From positions 1 to 64,000 of the forward strand of contig NZ_AFWE01000161.1 in assembly GCF_000222585.1 (NCBI RefSeq): 64,000 bases of DNA, written 5' to 3'. Positions within the stretch are counted from its first letter, which is position 1; each line of letters begins with the position of its first letter. The position numbers were made by a program, and so were the translations under genes. The notes beneath the pieces were generated by a model. That model saw nothing but the letters and a program-made list of their open reading frames with translations, did no database searches and had not been told where the DNA came from. This stretch comes from Vibrio scophthalmi LMG 19158. GTDB taxonomy: Bacteria; Pseudomonadota; Gammaproteobacteria; Enterobacterales; Vibrionaceae. Positions 46,429-57,182 of this stretch are shown piece by piece.

Positions 46429-48165
46429 TTATAGCGTTTGATTAAGCGCGTAATAACGGCCTTTTTGCGCTAATAAATCACGATGCGAACCATGCTCGAT
46501 GACGTGACCATCTTCAATCAGACACACCGTATCCATCTTGTCGAGATTGACCAAACGGTGGGTAATAAACAGCACGGTTTTATCAGCGAAGTGCTGCTCA
46601 AACAGGCGCATGATTTGTTGCTCAGTCTGTTTATCCAAACCTTCGGTGGGTTCATCTAGCAGTAGGATTGGCGCGTTATGCAGCAATGCACGAGCAATAC
46701 CAATACGGCGCTTTTCACCACCGGAAAGTTGACGACCACCATCACCAAGCCAAGCATCTAAACCACTTTTCTCTGGAGTATCGCCTTGTAATAGTTTGCT
46801 CAAGCCAACCTTGTGCAGGGCAAGGCTGATTTCTTCGTCATCAGCATCCGGTTTAGCCAGGATTAAGTTGTCGCGTAACGTGCCATTTAGCACATCAACA
46901 CGTTGACTGACCACAGTAACGGCGGCACGCAGTTGCGATTCACTCCACTGTTGAATCGGTTTGCCGGCGATCAGTAACTGCCCTTGATTCACATCCCAGT
47001 AGCGCGTCAACAGTTGGATTAGGGTTGATTTTCCTGAACCCGTTTGACCAACAATCGCCATGCGATGTTTTGCTGGAATATGAAGGTTCACTTGCTCCAC
47101 GACGGGTTGGTTGCCATCAGGGTAGGTGAAGCTAACATCACGATATTCGACGCTAAACTGACCATCATGAGCAATTGGGCTTTCTGGGAACTGAACTTCT
47201 GGTTCGGCTAAGATCACTTCGTTAAGGCGACGAGCTGAGGTTAGCGTTTTACCTAAATGCTGGAAAGCACCTGCAATCGGCATTAGCAGTTCAACACTGG
47301 CCATCGTCGCGAAGGCAAATAGAGCAATCATTGGATCAGGTTTGGCACCTGCGACACCATCGGCTGCAAGCCAGAGCATCAGAACTAATGTCCAACCATT
47401 TGCCAGCATCAATAGCGCTTGAGCCAAGCCAGAGAAGTGCGCATTGACCAGTTGGTTTTTTAGTAGCTTTTCCTGCGCAGAGTAAATCGCATTGCGGTAG
47501 CGCTCTTCAGCACCAAACAGGGTCAGCTCACTGTAGCCTTGTAACCAATCTAGTGTGGTAATACGAAAATCTGCTTTGTTTTGCGTTAGTTCACTGCCGT
47601 TACGTTTGCCTAATTTGTAGAATAAAATTGGCCAAACGATGAGAAGAGTCAGCAATATGCCGCCAAGCGTTAAACCAAGGGTGGCATCAAACCAATATAA
47701 AACCGCGGTTAAGGCAGCAACGCCGAACACACCAACCACAACCGGATTGATAAGACGCAGATAGACATGGTCCATTGCATCAATATCAGCGACTAGGCGG
47801 TTAAGCAGGTCAGCATCACGTAAATTAGCCACTTTACCCGGCACGAGAGGGGCAAGTTTTTTAAAGAAGAAAATACGCAGATCGGTGAGCAGTTTAAACG
47901 TTGCATTATGGCTAACAACGCGCTCACCCCAACGACCAGCGGTTCTACCCATCGCACAGCCACGGACAAAGGCGCCGGGCAGCATGTAGTTGAACGTTTC
48001 ACGGGCAATGGTTAAACCTGCTACTGCTGCCGCAGATAAGAACCAACCGGAAAGCGTTAGCAAACCGATAGAAGCGCCGACGGTAAGCAGCGCAAGTAGC
48101 ATACCTAAAGTAAGGCCAAACCAATGTTTGCGGTACAGTTTTAAGTAGGGAAGTAAATCACGCAT
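46429..48165 (-). CDS. cydC: Heterodimeric thiol ABC exporter subunit CydC
   Basis: 578 residues. Six membrane helices (about 15-300), then the ATPase: Walker A GQTGSGKSTLIQLL, signature LSGGEKRRIGIARA and Walker B ILLLDEPTEGLD. With CydD it exports glutathione and cysteine to the periplasm, needed for cytochrome bd assembly and periplasmic redox balance. Its start overlaps the cydD end by 8 bases, implying coupled translation of the heterodimer. Confidence 0.95.
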   Translation of the reverse strand: MRDLLPYLKLYRKHWFGLTLGMLLALLTVGASIGLLTLSGWFLSAAAVAGLTIARETFNYMLPGAFVRGCAMGRTAGRWGERVVSHNATFKLLTDLRIFFFKKLAPLVPGKVANLRDADLLNRLVADIDAMDHVYLRLINPVVVGVFGVAALTAVLYWFDATLGLTLGGILLTLLIVWPILFYKLGKRNGSELTQNKADFRITTLDWLQGYSELTLFGAEERYRNAIYSAQEKLLKNQLVNAHFSGLAQALLMLANGWTLVLMLWLAADGVAGAKPDPMIALFAFATMASVELLMPIAGAFQHLGKTLTSARRLNEVILAEPEVQFPESPIAHDGQFSVEYRDVSFTYPDGNQPVVEQVNLHIPAKHRMAIVGQTGSGKSTLIQLLTRYWDVNQGQLLIAGKPIQQWSESQLRAAVTVVSQRVDVLNGTLRDNLILAKPDADDEEISLALHKVGLSKLLQGDTPEKSGLDAWLGDGGRQLSGGEKRRIGIARALLHNAPILLLDEPTEGLDKQTEQQIMRLFEQHFADKTVLFITHRLVNLDKMDTVCLIEDGHVIEHGSHRDLLAQKGRYYALNQTL

Positions 48166-49945
48166 CTAAGTTCCCCTCGTTGCTGTGTTGCATGGCTTGA
48201 TTGGCCGATAGCATTTGTTGGAATAAGCCATCGGTTTGAGAGAGCTGTTCAAACGTTCCGGCTTGAACGATTTGGCCGTCTTGCATTACCAGAATTTGTT
48301 CCACGTTTTGCAGAGGGGCCAATTGGTGAGTCACGATAAGCGCACTTCGCTCTTGGATTTGGTTATTGAGACCTTGGGTAACAAGGTGTTCACTACGCGC
48401 ATCAAGGCTGGCTGTTGGTTCATCTAATAGCCAGAACTGGCCATTTTGCAGCATGGCTCGAGCCAGTGCTAAACGCTGCGCCTGACCAACGGAAAGTCCG
48501 CCAGAGCGATCAGAGACCGGATAATCAAGGCCATGCAGGTCAACAAATTCAGCGGCGAACGAGTCTTGCAACGCTTGCTTGATGACTGCTTCGCTAAGAT
48601 CATCTTTACCTAGCGTGATGTTGTCACGAATCGTGCCGTGCACCAACAATGGGTTTTGTCCAACCCAGCTAATATGTTTGCGCCAATCGGCTAGGTTCAG
48701 CTCGGTACGTTCAATCCCATTAATGGTTAAAGAGCCTTGGTAAGGTAAAAAGCCTAAAATCGCATTCACTAAGCTGGTTTTACCCGCGCCACTTGGACCC
48801 ACGAGAGCGGTGGTTTGTTGTGGACGCAATTCAAACGAAATAGGGCCGAGCAGTTTTTTACCCTCTAAGCTAAACACTTCTAAATCGGTTGCTTTGATGG
48901 TGATGTGGGTTGGATTTTGCAGTGGCTTATCGCCTGATTTTACTGCAGTAACATCAGTATCTAGAAATTCTACGATACTTTCTGCAGCGGCGACCGCTTG
49001 TTGTTTGGCGTGATAGAAGGTGCCGAGATCGCGAAGCGGTTGATAAAATTCAGGCGCAAGGATCAAGACAAACATACCGGCAAACAGAGTCACGGCTGCG
49101 CCGTAACCACCAAAGTTAAGTTCACCAATGAAGGCAAAGCCAAAGTAAACCGCGGTCAAGGCAATCGAGATCGACGTAAAGAATTCCAATACTGCAGAAG
49201 AGAGAAAGGCAATACGTAATACTTCCATTGTGCGTGAGCGGAACACTTCGGAAGCACCTTGCATCAATTCTGTTTCTGCTTTGGTACGGTCAAATAAGCG
49301 AATGGTGGTCATCGACTGTAGACGATCGTAGAAATGACCTGAGAGACGTTGCAAGGCTTTAAAGTTTTTTTGTCCCGCATCGGCAGCTTTAATGCCGACT
49401 AAAGCCATAAATAGCGGAACTAATGGTGCGGTGAGTAAGAAGATTACCCCGGCAGCCCAGTTAACAGGGAAGACGACCACGAGAATAATAAAAGGCACCA
49501 TGACCGCTAAAGACATCTGCGGCAGATAGCGAGCGAAGAAATCGTGCATCTCTTCCACTTGCTCAAGCAGGAGGGTAGCCCAAGAGCCTGCGGGCTTACC
49601 TTTGATGTAAGCAGGGCCGAGTTCGCGCAGTTTGTCGAGAATCAACTGGCGAATGTAGATGCGAATTTGTTCACCACAGCGGTAACCAGCAATTTCACGT
49701 CCCCATGAGCATAGGGCACGCAACGCGATGGTAATCGCTAATGTGGCAAACTGGCCAATAAGCGCTGACTTATCGACTTGTTCGATGATCAATTGATGAA
49801 GGATGGAAGCGAGCAATGCTGCTTGCCCCAAAAGGAGAACACTTGAAAGTACGCCTAAACCGACAGCAAGGAGTAGCCAGCGCTTAGCCAGTTTACTTTG
49901 CTCTCGAAGCCACTTGTTCAAGCCGCGTTGTTTCTTTTTATCCAT
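48158..49945 (-). CDS. cydD: Heterodimeric thiol ABC exporter subunit CydD
   Basis: 595 residues. Six membrane helices, then Walker A GPSGAGKTSLVNAI, the signature LSVGQAQRLALARA (less canonical than in CydC) and Walker B FWLLDEPTASLD. It is the upstream partner of CydC. The trxB-cydD-cydC order matches E. coli, linking cytoplasmic thioredoxin reduction with thiol export, although trxB has its own terminator. Confidence 0.95.
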   Translation of the reverse strand: MDKKKQRGLNKWLREQSKLAKRWLLLAVGLGVLSSVLLLGQAALLASILHQLIIEQVDKSALIGQFATLAITIALRALCSWGREIAGYRCGEQIRIYIRQLILDKLRELGPAYIKGKPAGSWATLLLEQVEEMHDFFARYLPQMSLAVMVPFIILVVVFPVNWAAGVIFLLTAPLVPLFMALVGIKAADAGQKNFKALQRLSGHFYDRLQSMTTIRLFDRTKAETELMQGASEVFRSRTMEVLRIAFLSSAVLEFFTSISIALTAVYFGFAFIGELNFGGYGAAVTLFAGMFVLILAPEFYQPLRDLGTFYHAKQQAVAAAESIVEFLDTDVTAVKSGDKPLQNPTHITIKATDLEVFSLEGKKLLGPISFELRPQQTTALVGPSGAGKTSLVNAILGFLPYQGSLTINGIERTELNLADWRKHISWVGQNPLLVHGTIRDNITLGKDDLSEAVIKQALQDSFAAEFVDLHGLDYPVSDRSGGLSVGQAQRLALARAMLQNGQFWLLDEPTASLDARSEHLVTQGLNNQIQERSALIVTHQLAPLQNVEQILVMQDGQIVQAGTFEQLSQTDGLFQQMLSANQAMQHSNEGNLDA

Positions 49946-49994
49946 TATGAAGGCTTACTGCTGTTTTTTATTATTTGTGAACGGTTGAGTATAC

Positions 49995-50029
49995 AAAAGA
50001 AAGCCCCGCGGTAATACCGCAGGGCTTTA
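49995..50029 (-). terminator. Terminator of trxB
   Basis: AAAGCCC-c-GCGGT / ACCGC-a-GGGCTTT stem (50000-50027) with T tail on the minus strand, between trxB and cydD. Confidence 0.85.
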
Positions 50030-50073
50030 GGGATTTAGTGAAAAAATGTGAGTAAACTCGGCTGAGGGCGATT

Positions 50074-51431
<1,358 letters not shown>

Positions 51432-52092
51432 ATGATGATACATAATCATGAGAATACGCTGCAGCTGACTCAACTGAGCCGCAGTGCGATTCGCCAACTT
51501 TCCCCTTCATTTGGCACGTTGCCACATACTAAGCACGCCGATGGGCAATATCGTTTACGCCGTTATTCTGTGATCCGATTTGTTGATGGCAAGGTGATTG
51601 TGACGGACAAAAACGCCTTCGTGCAATCTGAAGATATTAACCATTTTCAAGGTGATATTGTGCGTCAATTTGAGCCTTTGCTTGATGCGACGTTAACCAG
51701 CCAAGGAATGCAAGAAATGTGTCGCCTTGTTTGTGGAAAGCAATGAACTTGCAAATGGGCAAGAGATTGAAATTCATCAGATACGTGTGACGGCTATCTT
51801 TGACGAAACACAAGTTGCACCGGAAGGTGTGCACCAAGATGGCTTTGATCATATTGCCCTTATTGGTATTGACCGCCATAACATCGTTGGCGGAGAAATA
51901 ATGCTATATAACGATAATCATGAAGCGCCATTTTTTAGGAAAGTACTGGAAAATGGTGAAGTGGCGTTATTAGCCGACAGCAAATTATGGCATAACGCTT
52001 GTCCTATTCGAGCGATTGACCACCACAATGAAGGTCACATGGATGTGTTTGTTTTGACGGCTAAGGATGGTGTTGATGAGCTTCACTCCTGA
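51432..52092 (+). pseudogene. 2-oxoglutarate/Fe(II) dioxygenase family gene with a +1 frameshift
   Basis: The 5' part (ATG at 51432, behind GGAG) reads to ...LLDATLTSQGMQEMCR and then runs to TGA at 51746. The 3' part in the next frame begins LFVESNELANGQEIEIHQIRVTA and contains the iron ligands HQDGFDHIALIGIDR (His-x-Asp) and LWHNACPIR (His, and Arg for 2-oxoglutarate), then ends at 52092. Removing one C from CGCCTTG at 51723-51729 joins them as MCRLFVESNEL, giving about 219 residues, the usual size of the family that includes amino acid hydroxylases such as L-isoleucine dioxygenase. It is a pseudogene or a sequence error. It overlaps the next gene, so they form an operon. Confidence 0.8.
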
Positions 52093-53314
52093 GCGTGTAC
52101 GAGCGCAATTTAGCGCCTTGCATCAGCGGCATAATAATCAAACCGTCAGTTTTTTTGATGGGCCGGGTGGGGCGCAAGTGCCGATGTCGGTGCTCGATGC
52201 AATGAGCGCTTATCTAGGCTACTCCAATGCCAATTTGGGGGGACATTATTTTACCAGCCACAAAACCAATCAATTGCTTAGTGACGCGCGTAGTAGTTGC
52301 CAAGCGTTGTTGAATGCGCCCAGCGCCGATTCAATCGTATTTGGCGCTAATATGACTTCGCTGACTTTTTCTTTGAGCCGGGCGATTAGCCGCCATTGGC
52401 AAGCGGGAGATGAGGTGATTGTCACAGCCCTTGATCACTATGCCAATGTGAGTACGTGGCAGCAGGCTGCGGAAGATAAGTCCGTTCAAGTTTTTATGGC
52501 AAGAGTGGATCCACAAGATTGCAGCGTTGATATAGATCATCTACTGTCATTGATTAACGAAAAGACACGTTTAATTGCGATTACATTAGCGTCCAATACC
52601 ACAGGATCTATTGTCGATATTGCACCAGTGATCGCAGCGGCGAAAGCGGTAGGAGCTCAGGTGTATGTGGATGCCGTGCACTATGCACCTCATCACCTCA
52701 TTGATGTTCAAGCACTTGAGTGCGATTTTTTAGTCTGTTCCGCTTATAAGTTTTGTGGGCCGCATATCGGTATTGCCTATATTGCCCCCAAATGGTTGCA
52801 AGTATTGCAGCCTTATAAAGTAGAGCCTGCCGCGGATCTTGGGCCGGGACGCTTTGAAACTGGGACACAAAGCTTCGAAGCATTAGCTGGGCTGGTGGCA
52901 ACGATTGAGTACCTCGCTCAATGGGCTGATGAGCGCCTGACGCTCAGAGAGCGTTTAGAGCAGAGTTTTAAAATTTATAATCGCTATGAAACTCAATTAA
53001 GTGACTATTTTCTGCTGCGTTTAGGCAAAATGAAAGGGGTCACATTGTTGGGGCGGGATGTGGCTGACGCTAATCTGCGCACCCCAACCTTTGCGCTGAC
53101 GTTCTCGGGCATTGAGCCGGTGAATGTCGCTAAAGCGTTAGGCGAGCAAAATATATGCCTGTGGAGTGGGCACTTCTACGCTTTGGGTTTGGTGCGTCAA
53201 CTCGATCTAGAAAAAAACGGTGGTGTGGTACGCATTGGCATGATGCATTACAACACGAAGGCGGAGGTCGATCGTTTGTTTGACGCGCTTGAGCGTTTTT
53301 GTGTTGCTGATTGA
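52076..53314 (+). CDS. Cysteine desulfurase-like class V aminotransferase
   Basis: About 412 residues from the ATG at 52076 (an ATG at 52067 adds three). It is a SufS-like PLP enzyme: FFDGPGGAQVPMSVLDAM, NMTSLTFSLSRAI, VYVDAVHYAPHHLIDV (PLP Asp-His) and the lysine in FLVCSAYKFCGPHIG. The C-terminal end RIGMMHYNTKAEVDRL is typical of the TIGR01976-type group, whose members are not proven desulfurases. It overlaps the 2-oxoglutarate dioxygenase gene by 17 bases, so the two probably act on the same amino acid. Confidence 0.87.
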   Translation: MSFTPERVRAQFSALHQRHNNQTVSFFDGPGGAQVPMSVLDAMSAYLGYSNANLGGHYFTSHKTNQLLSDARSSCQALLNAPSADSIVFGANMTSLTFSLSRAISRHWQAGDEVIVTALDHYANVSTWQQAAEDKSVQVFMARVDPQDCSVDIDHLLSLINEKTRLIAITLASNTTGSIVDIAPVIAAAKAVGAQVYVDAVHYAPHHLIDVQALECDFLVCSAYKFCGPHIGIAYIAPKWLQVLQPYKVEPAADLGPGRFETGTQSFEALAGLVATIEYLAQWADERLTLRERLEQSFKIYNRYETQLSDYFLLRLGKMKGVTLLGRDVADANLRTPTFALTFSGIEPVNVAKALGEQNICLWSGHFYALGLVRQLDLEKNGGVVRIGMMHYNTKAEVDRLFDALERFCVAD

Positions 53315-53363
53315 TTTAGGGATCATTAATCACACGGTGATGCTCAGTTGTAATGTTCCAATA

Positions 53364-53390
53364 AAAAAGCCGCGTCTAGCGGCTTTCTGT
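53364..53390. terminator. Terminator between convergent genes
   Basis: AAAGCCGC / GCGGCTTT with a 5-base loop (53366-53386), preceded by A run and followed by a T-rich tail. Confidence 0.82.
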
Positions 53391-53423
53391 GTTTTATGAG
53401 TGATGTTATGAGGACGGCTTAGT

Positions 53424-54254
53424 TTAAGCCTCGTCACTCACTTCCACTTCATAGGAAGTAAATTTACGCACGTTAATCACACCAGTATCAAAGATTAAAT
53501 ATTGGCCTTTGATGCCTTTTAACGTGCCGGTTACCACTGGGTTTTTATCAAAATTGTGCGATACAATTTTAGTTGGATGCTCGTTAACAGGGTAAGCAAT
53601 CGGTGTGATTGCCTCATTGAGTATCTCAATCGCATCATCACCAAATTGTTGTTTAATTTCAGCGATTTTTTCTTCAATCAATGGCAGTAACTGAGCAAAT
53701 TTCTCTTCAAGCGGCAGTGGTGCGCCATCTTCTTTGAGCAATGTACGCCAATTGGTTTTATCGGCGATATGTTTGGCTAACTCGATTTCGACTAAGCCCG
53801 AGATGTAGCGGCTTTTCACTTTCAAAATTGGTAGGCCTTGGGTCGCACCTTGGTCGATCCAGCGAGTGGGAATTTGTGTGTGACGAGTAATGCCGACCTT
53901 CAAGCTCGAGGTGTTTGAAAGATAGACGTAATGGTCAACCATGCAGTTTTCTTCGCCCCATTGTGGCTCACGGCAAGTGCCTTGCTCATAATGGCAGGTT
54001 TCTGGCTTCATGATGCACATATCGCAGCTCGCCAATTTCTTCATACAGACAAAACAGTGGCCTTGAGAGTAGCTTTTCTTGGTTTTTTTTCCACACGATT
54101 GACAAAAAATATTACCTGTGTGAGTTAGCGTCAGTGCCTTGCCGAGAAAGGGTTTAAGGTCAACAAGTTGTTCACCAACAGGAAGGTGGTAGTGAACTTC
54201 TTGATCAAGAGACGCGCGCATTTTTTGTAGCGTACCGGTTGTAATTAACGACAT
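53424..54254 (-). CDS. DUF2797 zinc-binding protein
   Basis: 276 residues. A Cys-rich region (about 45-105) has CQSCGKKTKKSYSQGHCFVC, CDMCIMKPETCHYEQGTC and ENCMVDHYVYL, likely one or two zinc sites; then TSSLKVGITRHTQIPTRWIDQGA, which looks like a GIY-YIG-type nuclease core (VGIT...R). The family is common in vibrios and uncharacterised. Confidence 0.82.
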   Translation of the reverse strand: MSLITTGTLQKMRASLDQEVHYHLPVGEQLVDLKPFLGKALTLTHTGNIFCQSCGKKTKKSYSQGHCFVCMKKLASCDMCIMKPETCHYEQGTCREPQWGEENCMVDHYVYLSNTSSLKVGITRHTQIPTRWIDQGATQGLPILKVKSRYISGLVEIELAKHIADKTNWRTLLKEDGAPLPLEEKFAQLLPLIEEKIAEIKQQFGDDAIEILNEAITPIAYPVNEHPTKIVSHNFDKNPVVTGTLKGIKGQYLIFDTGVINVRKFTSYEVEVSDEA

Positions 54255-54522
54255 GACTTTGCTCTATATGTTTTTTTTATTGGGTGGAATCGTTGACGAT
54301 CCGTTTCAGGAGTATGTTAACAGAAATATGCACCATTTTGTTTAACTGTACATTTTCATCCGGCAACGGTTCACAAGTTATCCGTCTGCTGTGTTGTATG
54401 AGCTGTCTCATAAATATTGTGCTACTTAATGATTTTTAGTTGTGTTGGTCTGCTGAGTTAAGTAAATTTGCTCTCAAAAATAAGATTTAATTCAAACGTT
54501 AATGTGCTTGTCTGGCTGGAAT

Positions 54523-55842
54523 GTGAAATTGAAAACAATTCATAAACTTATATTTGGCTTATTCATCTTTACGATAATTGTCGTTGCATTGCATTGGTTG
54601 TATGGTGAGAAGAAAATTTATCGTGTAAGTCCAAGCCAATATACTTATCTTGCAACTAATGATCAGTTACAAAAAGGCGCCTCCACTAGTTCAATCAGCA
54701 GGGAAGGTGATGAAGTTATTCTTGACTGTGAACTCAAAGTTAGCGCGGATTATAAATGGCCATACTGCGGTATCTCCATTTTGTATGATAAAGAAGATCC
54801 GACACGAGGTAAGGACCTCTCTGATTACCACACCGTACGTTTAGATGTGGATTTTATCCGTCTTGATGGTGATACCAACCCCGCCCTACGTGTCTACTTA
54901 CGCAACTATAATCCAGTTTATTCTCTACCAGACAACGAATATACCCATAAATATAATGGCCTTGATTACCGCCAAGCTGACTACTCTCAAGTACTAGAAG
55001 TACCCCTGAAAAGTTTACAAGTCTTAACTTGGTGGTTAGTGGATAACAAAATTCCGATCGCGCACTCAGCGCCTGAATTTAATAACGTTAATCGAATTGA
55101 ATTTGCCACTGGCTCAGGAACGCCCGTCGGGAAGTATCAGCTACGTATTCGTAGTATTGAATTTGTCGGTCATTATATTGACGGTGAAATATTAATGTTG
55201 CTGCTGCTGTTTATTTGGGTTGGATTAGCGCTGATATTTAGTGCAACGCAAATTCATCGCAAGCAACGTATTTTGAGTGAATCAGAAGCGCGTCGCCAAC
55301 ATCTAAAAATGTTGAACCGCTCACTACGGGAAGAAAACACCCAGTTTGCTGAGTTAGCCCATCGCGATGCGTTAACAGGTGCGATGAATCGCCATTCTAT
55401 TCGTAATTGGCTGGAACAAGAGTATTACCCTGAACGTGAACTCAAAACGCAGTTGACCGTAATCTATCTCGATATCGATTATTTCAAACAAGTTAACGAT
55501 GTTCATGGCCACAAAATGGGGGATGATATTCTGCGAGAATTTGCCATTGTCGTGATGTCGGAGTTGCGCGCTAGTGATCGGTTTGTTCGCTGGGGTGGTG
55601 AAGAGTTTGTGGTTTTTTGTCCTAACAGCACGCTACGCCACGCTTCAATTTTGGCTGAACGGCTAAGACAAAAAATCGAACTGCATAAATGGATGCATGG
55701 TGAAGTATTGACTGCGAGCCTAGGTGTAGCGGAGTTAGGTCAAGAAACGGCGATTGATATGCTTACGCGAGCGGATGAAATGCTTTATCGAGCTAAGCGA
55801 AGTGGTCGAAACCGAGTGGAAATAGAGAGTCAGGAACAATAA
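54523..55842 (+). CDS. Membrane diguanylate cyclase (GGDEF)
   Basis: About 440 residues. The start is uncertain: GTG at 54523 (VKLKTIHKLIFGLF) or ATG at 54502. A membrane helix (about 8-25), a periplasmic domain (30-225), a second helix (about 230-248), a coiled coil, then GGDEF with HRDALTGAMNRHSIRN, YLDIDYFKQVNDVHG and RWGGEEFVVFCP. An RxxD inhibitory site (RASD) lies five residues before GGEEF. All catalytic residues are present, so it should make cyclic di-GMP and be product inhibited. It could oppose the HD-GYP protein at 18.0 kb. Confidence 0.9.
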   Translation: MKLKTIHKLIFGLFIFTIIVVALHWLYGEKKIYRVSPSQYTYLATNDQLQKGASTSSISREGDEVILDCELKVSADYKWPYCGISILYDKEDPTRGKDLSDYHTVRLDVDFIRLDGDTNPALRVYLRNYNPVYSLPDNEYTHKYNGLDYRQADYSQVLEVPLKSLQVLTWWLVDNKIPIAHSAPEFNNVNRIEFATGSGTPVGKYQLRIRSIEFVGHYIDGEILMLLLLFIWVGLALIFSATQIHRKQRILSESEARRQHLKMLNRSLREENTQFAELAHRDALTGAMNRHSIRNWLEQEYYPERELKTQLTVIYLDIDYFKQVNDVHGHKMGDDILREFAIVVMSELRASDRFVRWGGEEFVVFCPNSTLRHASILAERLRQKIELHKWMHGEVLTASLGVAELGQETAIDMLTRADEMLYRAKRSGRNRVEIESQEQ

Positions 55843-55916
55843 TGTTTAGAGTGTGGTTTTAAGCTATTTACTCGCCACGACTTTGTCTCATAGATTATTT
55901 TGTCTCATCGATGATG

Positions 55917-55947
55917 AAAACGCCCCAATGATGGGGCGTTTTTTTGT
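55917..55947. terminator. Bidirectional terminator
   Basis: AAAACGCCCC / GGGGCGTTTT with 6-base loop and T run, between convergent genes. Confidence 0.88.
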
Positions 55948-55970
55948 GTTGGATATGCGTTAGTTAGAGT

Positions 55971-56795
55971 TTAAGGTTGCTCTTGCTCTTGCTCTTGCTC
56001 TTGCTCTTGCTCTTGCTCTTGCTCTTGCTCTTGCTCTTGCTCTTGCTCTTGCTCTTGCTCTTGCTCTTGCTCTTGCTCTTGCTCTTGCTCTTGCTCTTGC
56101 TCTTGCTCGTCTATCGTGACAATCGGCTCTTTCGGACCGAGAAATTTGGGTTTCTCTCCAGTGATGTAAAGATCAAGCACTGCTTTGACTCGGGCAAAGA
56201 CTTCACGAAAGCGCACTTTAAACCCTGAGTGGGAAGAAGGGCCGGCCACAGCCAAGCATTTCGCTTGGATATTGTGATAATTAGCGATAAACAAGGCGCG
56301 TTCACAGTGGAACTTTTGCGAAATGATCAAGAAATTGTCGGTATCAAATATCTCTTTAGCACGAACCACGGAATCTAAAGTACGAAACCCTGCGTAATCA
56401 AGGTAAATACGCTCTTCAGGGATCTCTGCACGTAACAAATCGCGTTTCATGGTCCAAGGTTCGTTGTATGAACGATGGGCGTTATCGCCACTGAGAAGAA
56501 AATTATCCACTTTATCTTGCTGATAAAGTTCAATCGCAGCATTAATACGATGTAGGTAATACTCATTGAGTACTTTACCTAAATATTTGCTAGTACCTAA
56601 AACGACCGCGACATCGTATGAGGTAACCTCATCGGCTGAAAAATAGAGTTGGTCTTGCGTTTGATAGCTGACCCAGCGGTCAATGGCAAATAGAGCGACC
56701 ACAAGCAGTACCACTGAAATGAGTGATAACTTCAGAGCATTAACTATCCATCGTAAATGGATTTTATTCAAAGGGTTATAAAAAATCTTACGCAC
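55971..56795 (-). CDS. sanA: SanA-like DUF218 protein with C-terminal Glu-Gln repeat
   Basis: 274 residues with a GTG start that overlaps the upstream stop (TAGTG). One N-terminal membrane helix (about 22-42), then the DUF218/YdcF-type domain: VAVVLGTSKYL, HRINAAIELYQ, FLLSGDNAHRSYNEP, DYAGFRTLDSVVRAKEIF and IISQKFHCERAL. E. coli SanA affects envelope permeability to vancomycin. After residue about 228 the protein ends in exactly 22 Glu-Gln repeats plus a Pro, encoded by 22 hexanucleotides. The tail is acidic and may be unfolded or a coiled coil; its length may vary among strains. Confidence 0.85.
   Translation of the reverse strand: MRKIFYNPLNKIHLRWIVNALKLSLISVVLLVVALFAIDRWVSYQTQDQLYFSADEVTSYDVAVVLGTSKYLGKVLNEYYLHRINAAIELYQQDKVDNFLLSGDNAHRSYNEPWTMKRDLLRAEIPEERIYLDYAGFRTLDSVVRAKEIFDTDNFLIISQKFHCERALFIANYHNIQAKCLAVAGPSSHSGFKVRFREVFARVKAVLDLYITGEKPKFLGPKEPIVTIDEQEQEQEQEQEQEQEQEQEQEQEQEQEQEQEQEQEQEQEQEQEQP
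55977..56108. repeat. Hexanucleotide microsatellite, 22 copies
   Basis: Perfect tandem TTGCTC (plus strand) / GAGCAA (minus strand), 132 bases, coding for the Glu-Gln tail of the SanA-like protein. Copy number changes keep the frame. Confidence 0.97.
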
Positions 56796-57118
56796 TAAAT
56801 CTGTCTATTCCGTTGAGCCCAAAGACCGATGACAATAAAACTTGTCACTACAACAATAAACATTGTGCCATACGGAAGTTGGCCTAATGTCTTGGTAAGG
56901 TAAGGTGTTGCTTTTACGATGATTAAGCCGTAACCAAACGCATTGATCAAGATGAAGACAATCGTTCTTACGACAAAGTTCTGACTTCGGAGCAATTTTC
57001 GCAGGTTAGAATTGATTTCACCACCAAACATCACCAATGCACACGCAATCAGAGCCGTTGCAATCTCACTTAAATAAGGGGCGATGTATTGGCCGGCTGG
57101 GGCTAAAAATTCAAACAT
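56795..57118 (-). CDS. DUF3392 membrane protein
   Basis: 107 residues with three hydrophobic segments (about 15-33, 48-68, 80-100); PAGQYIAPYLSEIATALIACALV and FGGEINSNLRKLLR fit the small inner-membrane family DUF3392 found in vibrios. Its stop overlaps the SanA-like start (TAGTG), implying translational coupling. Confidence 0.78.
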   Translation of the reverse strand: MFEFLAPAGQYIAPYLSEIATALIACALVMFGGEINSNLRKLLRSQNFVVRTIVFILINAFGYGLIIVKATPYLTKTLGQLPYGTMFIVVVTSFIVIGLWAQRNRQI

Positions 57119-57130
57119 ATCAATTTAATC

Positions 57131-57155
57131 CAAAGCCCCTAAAAGGGGCTTTGTT
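57131..57155 (-). terminator. Terminator of maeA
   Basis: CAAAGCCCCT / AGGGGCTTTG with 3-base loop; on the minus strand it follows the maeA stop by 30 bases. Confidence 0.75.
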
Positions 57156-57182
57156 TCTATTTAACGTTAATTAAAATAGCGT

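Noticed and set aside
55977-56228. Plus-strand ORF of poly-leucine
   Set aside because: It is the reverse strand of the Glu-Gln repeat in the SanA-like gene; a leucine-only tract is an artefact.
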